A program made the position numbers and the translations under genes. Below, in pieces: positions 12,820-22,535 of a stretch of 64,000 nucleotides of DNA (position 1 is its first letter; each line of letters opens with the position of its first letter). The notes under the pieces are model-generated. The model saw only the letters and a program-made list of their open reading frames with translations, made no database searches and was not told the origin of the DNA. Origin of the DNA: Ophioderma brevispina (Eukaryota; Echinodermata; Ophiuroidea; Amphilepidida; Ophiodermatidae); contig JAMKCH010012697.1 in NCBI GenBank assembly GCA_023653785.1, positions 1 to 64,000 of the forward strand. Reading direction: 5' to 3'.

Positions 12820-12837
12820 ACCTATTATGTAATAGGT
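12820..12837. repeat. Perfect inverted repeat ACCTATTA-TG-TAATAGGT
   Basis: Eight-base arms around a two-base centre, about 25 bases upstream of the dispersed TATA/ETS-like module. Possible protein-binding site. No function is shown. Confidence 0.6.
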
Positions 12838-12859
12838 AACTGAACTGCCTAAGTTTTCA

Positions 12860-12985
12860 ACCACAACACGTCCTGTATCACGTCGGAAGCAAAACGAGAA
12901 TATTCGATGCCGATTTCTGAACATTGCTGTCCGGTGATGTAACGTCACCGGGCCGGAAGATTCTATTTTATAAATAGGGTGTTTT
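12860..12985 (+). promoter_or_regulatory. Dispersed promoter-like module, copy 1
   Basis: About 125 bases shared with 63478-63602. Common features in order: CACGTC, CGGAAGCAAAACGAGAAT, a GGTGA..TCA(C) element (here GGTGATGTAACGTCACC, nearly palindromic and CRE-like), GGGCCGGAAG (ETS-like core), then TCTATTTTATAAA, which fits a TATA box. The order CRE-like, ETS-like, TATA suggests a core promoter carried by a repeat family, for instance the 5' end of a retroelement, but no downstream gene is evident here. Regulatory role is inference. Confidence 0.45.
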
Positions 12986-14363
12986 GGTCCATTGCATCCT
13001 ATCGGAGAGCGATGAAATGCGTAGGTTTCATCAATTCAGGTACGCATCTAGTGAATGAAACTAACTTATATTAAAAAAATAGATAAACGCTTCTTGGCGG
13101 TATGATAACGGCGACATAAGTGAACCGCCGCAACACCATTCCCCTGTGGGCTTCACCCCAGGAGCTAGAAAATAACAGGTATTCTAATTATCTTTAGGGT
13201 GTGCCCCCCATATAAATTAATTTTTAAAAGGCGCATGCTGAACAAGTTGTATGATGGGCGTCACACTTTTTTGAACCTACCAAACTATAATAGTAAGAAA
13301 CTGACATAATCTCTTGATATAAGTTGTAACAGGTCGATATTTTTTTCAGATGTTTACATATTTTTGTGATTTTAGTATGCTCTTTTTACTTATAAGTTTA
13401 GAAACATCTTACTATGTAACATTCTTCTTGATAAGATGTATCCTATAACATTTTTCAAGAACGTGTGAGCTTTTGAAAATGTTTTGGTTGAATCGGGCCG
13501 ATAAAATACTCTTCTCAGAGTGCAATGAACCCACCCCAATCTGGCATTTTTACCGGTCTGCGAGGCGTAACAACCCATTGGGTTTCCCCTTATTTGTCGG
13601 TTCGCAGTGTGACCCATGAAACAATTGAGGGGTTTCGCCTGTGAAGGCAAAATCCCATATACACCAAAATGTGTGTATTTCAGGTTTATGTTTCTGGTAG
13701 GGGTAAGGGGAAGGCCGGATAAACGAAAAGACGTTCGTGTAAATGAATTCGTCAACCAACTGGATTGTTCGCTATAAAAAAAAAAAGGTGACTTTTGCAA
13801 CGGAGAAGAATATGATTCAAAGCGGACCTTGGAGAGTGTGCGGCGATATCCACAAAAGTTTATCAAAGTCATAACCATGCCTGTTTGCAATCGTATTGAG
13901 CAAGTAACTACGGATTCATGAGACTTTGGTAAAAATAAGGCCGTTGTTTATTTGCAAAAGTTCCACTTTTGCCTAACCTCCCACCCCACCACCGAAAAGA
14001 ATTCCATTTTGTACAAAAACAAATCCCTCATGCTCAATCCCCCCCGAAAAAATTCCTGGCTACCGATCTAATGTTTCCGTATGTGTTGATGAAACATGTT
14101 ACGTTCATGTATTGCTGCAAACCAATCACTTATAAAAAACCATACTAAAATCTATTACAGTAGGCCTTATTAAGATTAACTTTTATAGAATATTTCAAGT
14201 CGTGGAAACTGACAATGAAATCTAGTTTCAAGTATTTCAATGATGCCTTCAAATGAAACAATTTGTCCAAATATTATACTAAATGAAGAACGATAGAAAT
14301 AATATCCAAAGGCAGACAAACATAAATCAAGCAAACAAATTGTTAAGTAACTCGTATTCGTAC
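12986..14363. other. Stretch with one unexplained minus-strand ORF
   Basis: A minus-strand frame of 166 codons spans 13390-13890. It includes an A12 run read as F residues and has no domain I recognise. A second frame overlaps it on the same strand, which speaks against strong coding constraint. The rest holds C-rich patches (near 13980 and 14040) and AT-rich sequence. Confidence 0.3.
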
Positions 14364-14520
14364 ACACTAAAAAAATTGCGCCTTAAACCATTTTTGTTCC
14401 TCTATATGGAACTCTCAAGAATGGAACCCTCAAAAACGTTCTTAAAAATGTGAGAACCGCCACCAAAAAGGTTTCCTAAAAGACAAATTTAGAACCTCTT
14501 TAGCACTTTTTTCTTAGAGT
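14364..14520. mobile_element. Small MITE with GGTTCT/AGAACC internal repeats
   Basis: Ends are imperfect inverted repeats: ACACTAAAAAAATTGCG at the left and the complement of ACTCTAAGAAAAAAGTGC at the right. The interior has repeated GAACC/GGTTC hexamers (GGAACTC, GGAACCC, AGAACCGCC, AGAACCTC). This resembles the abundant animal MITEs that begin ACACTCTTAGAAAAAA and carry strings of GGTTCT. A related but longer copy is in each arm of the 40.6-46.9 kb inverted repeat. Confidence 0.65.
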
Positions 14521-15080
14521 AAGCGGTGAAAAGGGAGTAGAATCTTTGAAAAATGGGGGAAATCTGCCGAAAAAGTTGAAGAAACATGCTCCGGATTTCT
14601 TCAGACCGGACGTTTGGCCCGGGCACGGGAATAATAAGACTTGCTACAGGAAACAGAATCTTAAGGGGTACCACCCGATCCTCCGCCTCGACCCCACCAC
14701 TCACCCCATCAAAGCCAAGATTTTGCTTTTAATAAAAACCTTGTATTTTTCTCATTTCCCCAAACTATTTTGGTTGAACTCTGTCCTATTATAATGCTAC
14801 AAGCAATAATATGGCTTGCTAACGGTAAAATTATTTGTATATCCAGTAATCTGTATATATTCACAATTATACTGCTCGCGTTAAAATGGTGTGTCGGATT
14901 CAAATGAAATTTTGGAATCAAGATATGTTGGTGATGGTTTTCCGTATGAAACACAGAAAATTGTATGTTGTAATCGGGTGGGGCACCTTAAACATGTCAA
15001 AATTTAATTCTTGCGACAAAGTTAACGGCAAACACCAATTTCCTAACATTAGCCTAATCTGGAATAAATATTGTTGTGTG
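14521..15080. other. Spacer with no supported gene
   Basis: Overlapping chance frames on both strands (14489-14704, 14546-14794, 14886-15122). No motif recognised. Confidence 0.35.
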
Positions 15081-15106
15081 TTATTTATTTATTTATTTAT
15101 TTATTG
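15081..15106 (-). repeat. (TTTA)n tract at the 3' end of the minus-strand LINE
   Basis: Six TTTA units. On the minus strand these read as an AATAAATAAATAA tail directly after the sequence downstream of ORF2, typical of LINEs that end in a short simple repeat rather than long poly(A). Confidence 0.75.
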
Positions 15107-15289
15107 GATAACACTTTCATAACAGTGGCACACACCTACCCGGTGGTGCATCCATAAAACAAGAAATACAAAAGACAAACATAATCAGGAAATATACAAA
15201 ATGAAAATACATTACAAATCAATGGGAAAAGGTTTTACACAAGCGAGTAATGTGAAACAATCTTCCAAAGAAACATATTAAACTAGTCA

Positions 15290-17230
15290 ACGTTATTTCT
15301 TAGAGCTGATCTAGTTTTCCATGCAGATGTAAGATATGCTTTGCAGCATTGATCGAATATATTTCCAAGGACATAGTTATCTTGGAAAATGTTATCAAAC
15401 AACAAGTGATGTTTAATATCAATATTACCATTAATGAAGATGTCCCAGAAAAGTTTAAGGTCATTCTGAATAAGTCTCTGCTGAAGATCATTGAAAATTT
15501 CTTCCTATAGGATGTAAAATAGCACATTCGAACATGAAGTGATCAATAGGTTCTTGATCTTGGGTACATAGGCCAACATAGGCCTGTACTAAAATATTAG
15601 ACAAGATTTTTGTCTCACATTCTCAAATCACGTGTGTTGACGGAGCTTTAATTTTCAAGTTACAGCCTACGAAATTCGTACTACAAGTAAAAGGGCTCCA
15701 GTGATGGGACATTTCTTGACTAAGAAATTAATTAAAAGATGATTGCATTGAGCTCTATTGTACCAATTGGTGTGCTCCATATTAACGATGACCTTTGTGA
15801 GCGTATTTATCCAGGATGAATCACTTCTGGATCGGCAGTGAAAACAGTACTTAAATTAGGTTTTAGTACAGGTGTTAACATTTTCAAGCCAGGCCCATTT
15901 AAGGTTGTCGCAAACAAAAAAGAATGGCCATTTAGCATTGTCTAGGCCAGCGATCATTTTCCTATTTTTTAGACGGATTAAAGTATTTAATCGAATCGAG
16001 TATGCAGGAGAGTAGATTTGCCAGCCTAGAGTCGCCATAAAGTCCTCTTAGCTACATTCCCTACGAGCTTTAAGAATGGATTATTAGCATTTGGATACTG
16101 AAGGTTTTCGAGCTTATCCATGGTAGAAATGGCTTACAAAACCAAACTGAACAGGCATAGTTAATTGAGGGGAGGCCTATTGATTTCCATAACAGGTCAC
16201 CGTAGTATACTTTTGACATCCTCTTGGTATTAATAATGAATTAATTGTAAGCGATGACTACGTGACCTTTTTAATGACCTCCTCAATAGTGAATTAACTG
16301 AGAGATTTCTGGAAATATACACACCAAGATATTATAACATTAGCCTCAGGGGATGAAGTTATCACCTATCTCCATTTCCTCTGCTCATTGAGACGTTGAC
16401 CAATTATTAGGACGTTAGATTCTCAAAGTTGAAGGATAGTCTCCAAGGTCTGGAAAAATCCTGCAGTGTTAAGGAGAACTCTAAGTCTTTATTATCACCG
16501 ATCAAAACAACATCATAAGCCCAAAAGAGAACACCAATTTTAACATTAAGAATACTAACACCTAAAATTTCTCTTCCTTATCATTTTAGCGAGCTCTGAT
16601 TGTAAATTACACAATAAAAAGGTGAAAGACAAACCTTGTGACCCGTCCTCGATGAAAAAAAGTCGGTTTCCACATCACCGAATCTAACTTTAGTGTTATA
16701 CGTTATGGTACATATTATTAATGATATTAAGATAAATACTCTAATACCAATATTATAGGGCTGCATGGATAAGCCCATCCCGCCAAACAGTGTCGAAGGC
16801 CTTTTTGAAGTCCAGAAAAGCGAGAAATTGTCTTTTTTACTTCTGCTTGGCGCGTGGCCATCGATCTTTTTAAAAGTGAAGATGTGGTCTTCGCAGCGCC
16901 TGTCTTTGCGGAAACTACCTTGGATTTCGGTTGAGGATATTGTTATTTTCAATAAAGTTCGACACTGCGTGGGAGAAGATGATTCTGTTATAAATCTTGG
17001 AAACACAAGAAGTGAGGGTAATCCCCCTGTAATTATTCATGTACCCTTTGATCGCCCTTCTTGAAAATTGGAATTTATAAACCACCTTCGTTCACATTCT
17101 TCAGGGATGAATTCTAGTGTAAAGCTTATAAATTAAACTATATCTGACGTACCCATAGTTCTACCCCATTTTTAATTATTTTCATTAGTAATCGAGTAAG
17201 CCAGGGCTCTTATTGTTTTACACCGTTGAT
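15290..17230 (-). pseudogene. LINE ORF2 reverse transcriptase and C-terminal region (broken)
   Basis: Minus-strand frames, joined across shifts, show RT blocks in order: GITLTSCVSKIYN (RT 1-2), QGSFRKDRRCEDHIF, then FLDFKKAFDTVWRDG with the first catalytic Asp at about 16810, TKVRFGDVETDFF, TGHKV..LSPF.FCVIYN, and the box C region at 16512-16523. There the expected ADD reads as WAYDVVLIGD, so one catalytic Asp is replaced by Tyr. Downstream follow a YLGVYIS-like thumb block (about 16310) and a C-terminal segment with LENLQYPN (about 16100), LAGKSTLLHTRFD (about 16000) and FECAILHPIGR (15520). A one-base shift precedes the DFKKAF block. Clearly inactive. The encoded activity was target-primed reverse transcription. 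Confidence 0.88.
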
Positions 17231-17249
17231 TTAAGATATTCCCTTGGTA

Positions 17250-17560
17250 GATCAATCAATCAATCAAAATTTTTCATCTCAACAGTCAAAATATACAATA
17301 TAGAATATATTTATGCATAATAAACAAAACAAATAGAATTAAATATAATTATTGCCTGATAAGCAATGGTGATTGAGATGAGGACACTGCTAAACGCATG
17401 GCGTGGGGATTGTAGTGCCTTGAAAAAAATGGGACAGTAATAAACTATTGATAAGATGGAAGAAAATACATTTCCCAGAACTCGACTTTGTAAAATCGAT
17501 AATACAAAAGACAATAAAGGTATAGTTTGCAAAGGAAAAATTCATTGACACTGATCATCA
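17250..17560 (-). mobile_element. Short LINE 3'-end fragment with (ATTG)n tail, inserted in ORF2
   Basis: On the minus strand the segment ends TTGACTGTTGAGATGAAA, then ATTTTGATTGATTGATTGAT. That wording is common at the 3' ends of CR1-like LINEs in invertebrates. It sits between the endonuclease and RT parts of the host LINE ORF2, so it inserted after or within that element. The upstream boundary near 17560 is approximate. Confidence 0.6.
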
Positions 17561-17569
17561 ATTTGTAGC

Positions 17570-18405
17570 TTATAATCTTCCATGCAATTATCTTATGTGC
17601 AATTATCCTGAAGTTGGTTATTTTACCAAGAGTAGTAAAATTGAAACATAATGGAAGATTTCAGCGCATGCCTATCGGATGTAGTTTTATTTGTCCCTGG
17701 AATCCTGACTGACGTACTTATTTGTATGTTATACCCGATATCAAAAACGTTACTTGATACAAGCGCATAATCTAGGGACAGACTTTTGTTGGTTTCTTAC
17801 CCAGTAACACAACACCCAGTGCATTTTCAGTAATTCAGAATAAACAGGTCGCTATCATCGCAAAAATCAAGCATACATTGACCATTATAATCAATTACCT
17901 ATCACACCACCCTTAATGTTATGACCAATTTTGCCTTTAACATCGCCAAGAATAACTATATTAGCGTTCTCAGAAGTCTGTTGAAAGGTCAAGACTTCTG
18001 ATAGGAGGCCTACATACAATTCATCGTTCCAGAGTGGATTGGTCCCATCACAGGGGAAAATATGTCAATTGCCATATAACAAGTGTACTCTGGAGAATTC
18101 GTGAATTGGTAAACTTGATCGCAAAATCTTTCAATTCATCATATCTCGTACCTAAAACATTATCGTCTATGACGGTGATATCATCATCTTGTTAGGAAAG
18201 ACCGATTTCCACCCTGACTCTTGTTTAATATCGTAGGTCTATTTTTACCCAATCAATTGTAACCAGGGACAGAGACAATTTCCTCATCTTTAAGGAAGGT
18301 TTCAACCATACCTAAAACTCTGTGACATTATTACATTAACCAAAACGGTTGATATCTTACTTTTGCTGTGTACCCAAGGATATTGTTAAAACGCAATTTT
18401 ATTGT
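17570..18405 (-). pseudogene. LINE ORF2 apurinic-like endonuclease domain (broken)
   Basis: Minus-strand frames show the usual order of the endonuclease/exonuclease/phosphatase family: an N-terminal stretch with NILGYTAK (18390), a LKDEEIVSVPGYN block (18290-18255), then LGDVKGKIGHN (the GDFN-type block, about 17940), GQCMLDFCDDSDLFILN (about 17880), DYALVSSNVFDI (about 17770) and GTNKTTSD.HALK (about 17690), matching the final SDH active-site block. Stops and shifts separate the blocks. In the intact family this domain nicks target DNA to prime reverse transcription. It begins about 40 bases from the inserted plus-strand L1-like element. Confidence 0.85.
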
Positions 18406-18439
18406 TTTAGATAGAGGGGCCCTTATTACATATGTGAGC

Positions 18440-20942
18440 TTAATTATGCCCTCAAAAATACAAAAAACCGGGTAAACTCCCGGTTCTGATGGGTTTAGTT
18501 TTTGAATTTTATAAGTTTTTCTTTTCAGATTTCATGGTATTTACTCCGACATCTTTAAATATGCTTTACAGTAAGGGTAAGCTCTCAAGACCCAAAAAAT
18601 TTGGTTATCCATTACCCTTTACCTAAGGGTGATAAACTCGCCATCTCCTGAAAAATTGGCGTCCAATTTCTTTTTTGAATCAAGTACTATAAATTGGCTT
18701 CAGCCTGATCGCTAATAGAAATAAAAAGTTTTTTCTTCCGTACTTAATTCATGAACATCAAAAGGGTTTTATTTCAGGCCGGTATATTGGGAAAAATATG
18801 TTTAATGTATATTTACTGAGTTGGTTTTTTTACTGAAATAATAAATCCCTGGCTTTTTATGGATGATTTTTAAAAGGCCTTTGATTCAGTTTCTTCAGAA
18901 ATTTCTTTGAAAGTTTTAGACAAGTTAATTTTGGCCCATCATTAAGAAGATGGATTCAGACATTTTATAATGAAGCCTTAGCCTCTGTGTTAGTGAATGG
19001 GTTCTTATGGCCGGTCCATTCCGGGGTGGATAGAGGGCTGCAGACAGGGGGACGGGCTGAGCCCATTACTTATTTATTTGTGTGCTGCAGTGTTGGTTAG
19101 TTATTCGAAAGTAGCTAAGTAATAAGAAGTTAAAAGAGGTTTGTTATGTGTGTTGAATGTTGGCTCTCCCAATACGCAGATGATACTGTAATTTTTTAGA
19201 GGTTCAGAAAGTCTATGAAGGAAAGCCTTCAATATTTTCAAATATTTTTGCTAAATTTTATGGTCTAAGTAAATTTCCAAAAACACTTGCAGCCTGGATA
19301 GGATCTAAAAGAGGTACAAATGGAGGCTATCTGTGACAACTAAAACGAGGTTAAAGGGGTTATTAATCATTGGCATTTTTTAAGATTTAGGAATAATTTT
19401 GCTGTTTCTCTTGAAAATATGGTGGGTGTAATTATGATAGGGCAATGGGGTAAATTAAGCCTGATTTCACCACTGGTCGAGCGTTAATCTTACAGTGTTT
19501 TGGGTAGAGGTAACCGGTGGTGAAATCATTGCTCTTATCAAAAATTACATATTTGATATTAAACTCTGCGGGATCCACCTTTTGAATTTGTTAGAGAGCT
19601 CAATCGTATTATTTATTCATTATTTGGTGAAAGGGGTTGACCTGGTTGTTGTGACTAAAGAAATCAAAATGATACAAAATTATGATGAGGGTGGGGGTAG
19701 GGATGCGTTGACATCCAACCTATGATACATGCTTTAAAAACAACTGGCTTTCCGCAGACTTCTAAAAAATAGTGATACAGAACGGGTGACCCTTTTCTGT
19801 AGGCTCCTAGATTAGCGTTTATTGATATTGAAGGCGGCTCCATGGAGATTATTAATCCTATGTTGCATTCACATTCTCCTAATCCAATTTTGGAAAGGGT
19901 TTTTTCTGCATTTGGTCTAATGTTACAAAGTCTCCATCAACCAAAATATAGTAATGATTATTAAAATGTCCTTGTGGTTTAAGATAATATTAAGATTGGT
20001 TAAAAAAGACATTGTATTATTAACACTGGGTTCAAAAAATGGTGTGGGACAATTGTAAGTGATCTGTTGGGAATGATGCACTTTATTTTTAATTGATTTT
20101 AAGAACAAGTTCAAGATTCGTACCAACTTTTCTGAATATGGATGGTATTGTAGAGTTGTTCAAAAATTGTATCAGCACGGTGGTAAACAAAATTGAAACC
20201 ACATTGACACTTCCGTACCAACCGTTTAATTGTGGGGGATGATGTTAAAGGACAAGAAAGGTTCAGAAGAAAGAATTTATGATATTTTAATTTCATTCAA
20301 AAAGTTGCAAAGGAAAATGTTGAAGTGGCACAATAAAACTCGATGTTGGTATGATGAAAAAAATGGTCCCTTATCTTAAATATGGCATTTAAATGTTCCA
20401 TAAATTACACAGTTTAAGGTGGTTCAATTCCGGTAATACATAAGAATTTTGGGTATAATTCATTTTTATTTAAGATTGGGTAAATGAATTCACCCCTCTT
20501 GGCTTCTGTAAAAGTGCAGAGGAAACCAGTTTAAATTTTTGTACTTGCAACGTCAGTTTAAAATTTTGGACTGAAGTTATAGAATGGTTGAAAAGTAAAA
20601 CAAACTGCCATCTGGTATTGAATAAGGAGTTATTGCTATTTGGCACTACTGTTGGTGATAATATTCTCAATTTAATTTTGATTTTATGTCGTTATCATAT
20701 TTACAAAATGAAAATGAGTAATAGGGTACCTACACTGGACTCATTTCAAAATGATGTAAAGAATTATTATAAACTGGAAAAATTTATGTATGCCAGTAAT
20801 GGGAATATTGGTCATTTTTATACTCGCTGGGGTATATTTAATGTACTATGTTAAGTATTCATATCACCTGTCAGTGTAACCTGTATGTTCTTTGAAAGTC
20901 TATTGTGAATAAATGTTTTTTCTCCTCTGTGAGAAAAAAAAA
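18440..20942 (+). mobile_element. 5'-truncated L1-like retrotransposon nested in the minus-strand LINE
   Basis: Runs from inside the RT domain (no endonuclease present) through the C-terminal region and a short 3' UTR with AATAAA (20908-20913) to an A9 tail (20934-20942). Immediately beyond the tail the minus-strand ORF1 of the host LINE resumes, and immediately before the left end lies the start of its ORF2. Orientation is opposite to the host. 5' truncation and a poly(A) tail are typical of L1-type insertion. Flanks ATTACATATGTGAG (about 18424) and ATAATATGTTTGGA (about 20942) are weakly similar and may be an eroded target-site duplication. Confidence 0.85.
18446..20854 (+). pseudogene. L1-like ORF2 RT and C-terminal region (broken)
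   Basis: Plus-strand frames, with many shifts, give L1-type RT blocks: PGSDGFSF (18480), a YSKGKLSRP block (18565), RYIGKNMFN (18780), MDDF.KAFDSVSSE (18860-18895, first catalytic Asp), LVNGFLWPVHSG.DRGLQTGG (18990-19050), then SQYADDTVIF with YADD at 19173-19184 intact, and FPKTLAAWIGSKRGT (19270-19320). The C-terminal part keeps GRALILQ, KSLLLSKITYLI, CKSAEETSLNFCTCNVSLKFW (20515-20570) and a last open stretch 20588-20854 ending YKLEKFMYASN...FYTRWG then TAA. The order and wording match fish and invertebrate L1/Tx1-group ORF2. Inactive because of several stops. Confidence 0.88.
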
Positions 20943-20943
20943 T

Positions 20944-21870
20944 AATATGTTTGGAATCACTGGAGTACTTCTTTTTACTCCGTCTAACACGTTTGTGAGT
21001 TTTAACACGACGTCGGTTAAGATCACTTTTCATGTTCTGATCGTTATAAGTAATACTTTTAGTAACATTTAACGTAATCGCATTATGAGAAGGGCCTACG
21101 TCACTTCCAACACTGACATTATCAACGTTGCATTTACAAAAAAGTGGAATAACAACCATTATTATGCACATTTATACTAATATTATTAACATTATCATCA
21201 CATTCATCATTTAAAACATCAAATTGGTTAGATATTTCAAAAATGTTCACATTACCGCAGAATTTCTCCCTGTTTCTGTCATCTGCGGCATAGTCCTCAT
21301 TGCCGAGTCCCTAATAATGACTACTTCTATTACACAAGTTCTGTCCTTGTTTATGTCCTAACTGACCACAAGCATGACAAGTGATGGGCTTTCCATGTTT
21401 ACAGTTTTTCTTTTAATGATTCTGTTCTCCACAAAATAGCATCCTCTGCTATCACGACTAGAATTGTAGGTACCACGAGACCCAGGGTTTTCTCTCTGTT
21501 GGGTACGGCGAGGCTTGTGTTTGTGACGGGTAAAACTGTACGTGATGCCCCGCGTGATGCATTACCGCGATTTGAGTTTGGCGGGGTCTTGATAACTTTG
21601 TGAACGCTGTTAAAGTTCATGAGGCGTTTTCTAGTACCTTGTGCGCTTAGATGTAACCCACTTCTGTTCAGCGAAGTTTTATCACACTCCTTGTTACAAT
21701 GCTTGAAGTTGGAGTCGTTATCGATGACGGCACATTTCGTTTTCTCTGCGATGACTTTGAGCTCAGAGTTCAGTTTGTCGACTCTTTCTTGATGATCAGA
21801 TTTATCCACTCGGGGACAAATTGTAGAGATGATAACTTCTGTGTTTTGGGGCCTATTAACGTAATACTCA
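20944..21870 (-). pseudogene. LINE ORF1 remnant: SGNH-like segment plus two zinc knuckles
   Basis: On the minus strand a frame (21809-21399, extendable to about 21860) reads EVIISTICPRVDKSD, then IDND.NF, then SGLHLSAQGTRK. The last is the GLHLS..G block seen around the catalytic His of SGNH/GDSL-like ORF1 proteins. After one frameshift come two zinc knuckles: an incomplete CGEQNH.KKNC and a complete CHACGQLGHKQGQNLC (about 21400-21330). A basic stretch (NRRRVKTHKRVRRSKKK, about 21020-20970) follows. ORF1 proteins of this type bind element RNA. It stops at the L1-like poly(A) tail, and its natural continuation, ORF2, lies at 18405 on the far side of that insert. Confidence 0.75.
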
Positions 21871-22066
21871 ATAATCTAAATATATATATTTTAAATAGCG
21901 CTATCATAATTATATAGAAGTAGTCAGCGATTAATGTGCGATCGATTAACTGAAATATTACGCATATACAATGTCACATTATCATGATTGCGTAGCGATG
22001 CACGTAAATATAAAATAGGGAAACTGAGTTCCGTCTATATTATTTATATTCAATGTTGTTTTCAAC

Positions 22067-22535
22067 ACTGTAAATCCATGTGTTCTGGGTCTGAACACGT
22101 ATCTAAACACTATTTTGTTTCACTTTTGAGACATATCTAAGCATTTAATTCCTGAACATTTAGGTGTTCAGATGTTTAGATTCTAAACACATTTCCTTAA
22201 CATGACGTGTATGTGTTTAGATCTAAAGACGTCGCATCCGCACGACGTTAGTGTTTAGAATCGGACCCAAATAAACAATATCATAGTGTTAGCTTCAAAT
22301 GATTGTGCACTGTAACCGTGTTTTTAAAACGCGTTAATGGCTTAGAAATTCTCAATGCTCTGATTTAGAAATGGAGAAATACGAGCTGGATTTCAATACT
22401 TTTTTAGTGATTTATTGGAGCAGTGGTCTAAGGAAATACCTACCTTTTGACAAAAAAAATAGTTTTGATTTGCGTTTTGTTGAACAGTCTATAGGCACTT
22501 AAAAACTGTGACAAAATTTAAACACGGTTTACAGT
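22067..22535. mobile_element. MITE-like element rich in GTGTTTAGA motifs
   Basis: Left end ACTGTAAATCCATGTGTT and right end (complement) ACTGTAAACCGTGTTT form imperfect inverted repeats about 470 bases apart. The left half contains many copies of GTGTT(T/C)AGA or its complement (TCTAAACAC, CTGAACAC, GTGTTCAGA, GTGTTTAGAT). Subterminal clusters of one motif are typical of transposase-binding regions. No coding capacity. Confidence 0.5.

Larger units (their letters stand above)
15081..21870 (-). mobile_element. Decayed non-LTR retrotransposon (LINE) interrupted by nested insertions
   Basis: Read on the minus strand from 21870 to 15081 the parts are in LINE order: ORF1 (SGNH-like segment then two zinc knuckles), ORF2 endonuclease, ORF2 reverse transcriptase, C-terminal region, 3' simple-repeat tail. 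Many stops and frameshifts show it is dead. The order is broken twice: by a plus-strand L1-like element (18440-20942), which separates ORF1 from ORF2, and by a short LINE 3' fragment (17250-17560) inside ORF2. Without these the element is about 4 kb, shorter than a full LINE, so its 5' end is probably truncated. Clade is uncertain: the RT wording suggests the I/Jockey/CR1 side rather than L1. Confidence 0.85.

Noticed and set aside
13390..13890. 166-codon minus-strand ORF
   Set aside because: Contains a homopolymer-encoded F run and an overlapping alternative frame. I could not tie it to any family, so it was not called as a gene.
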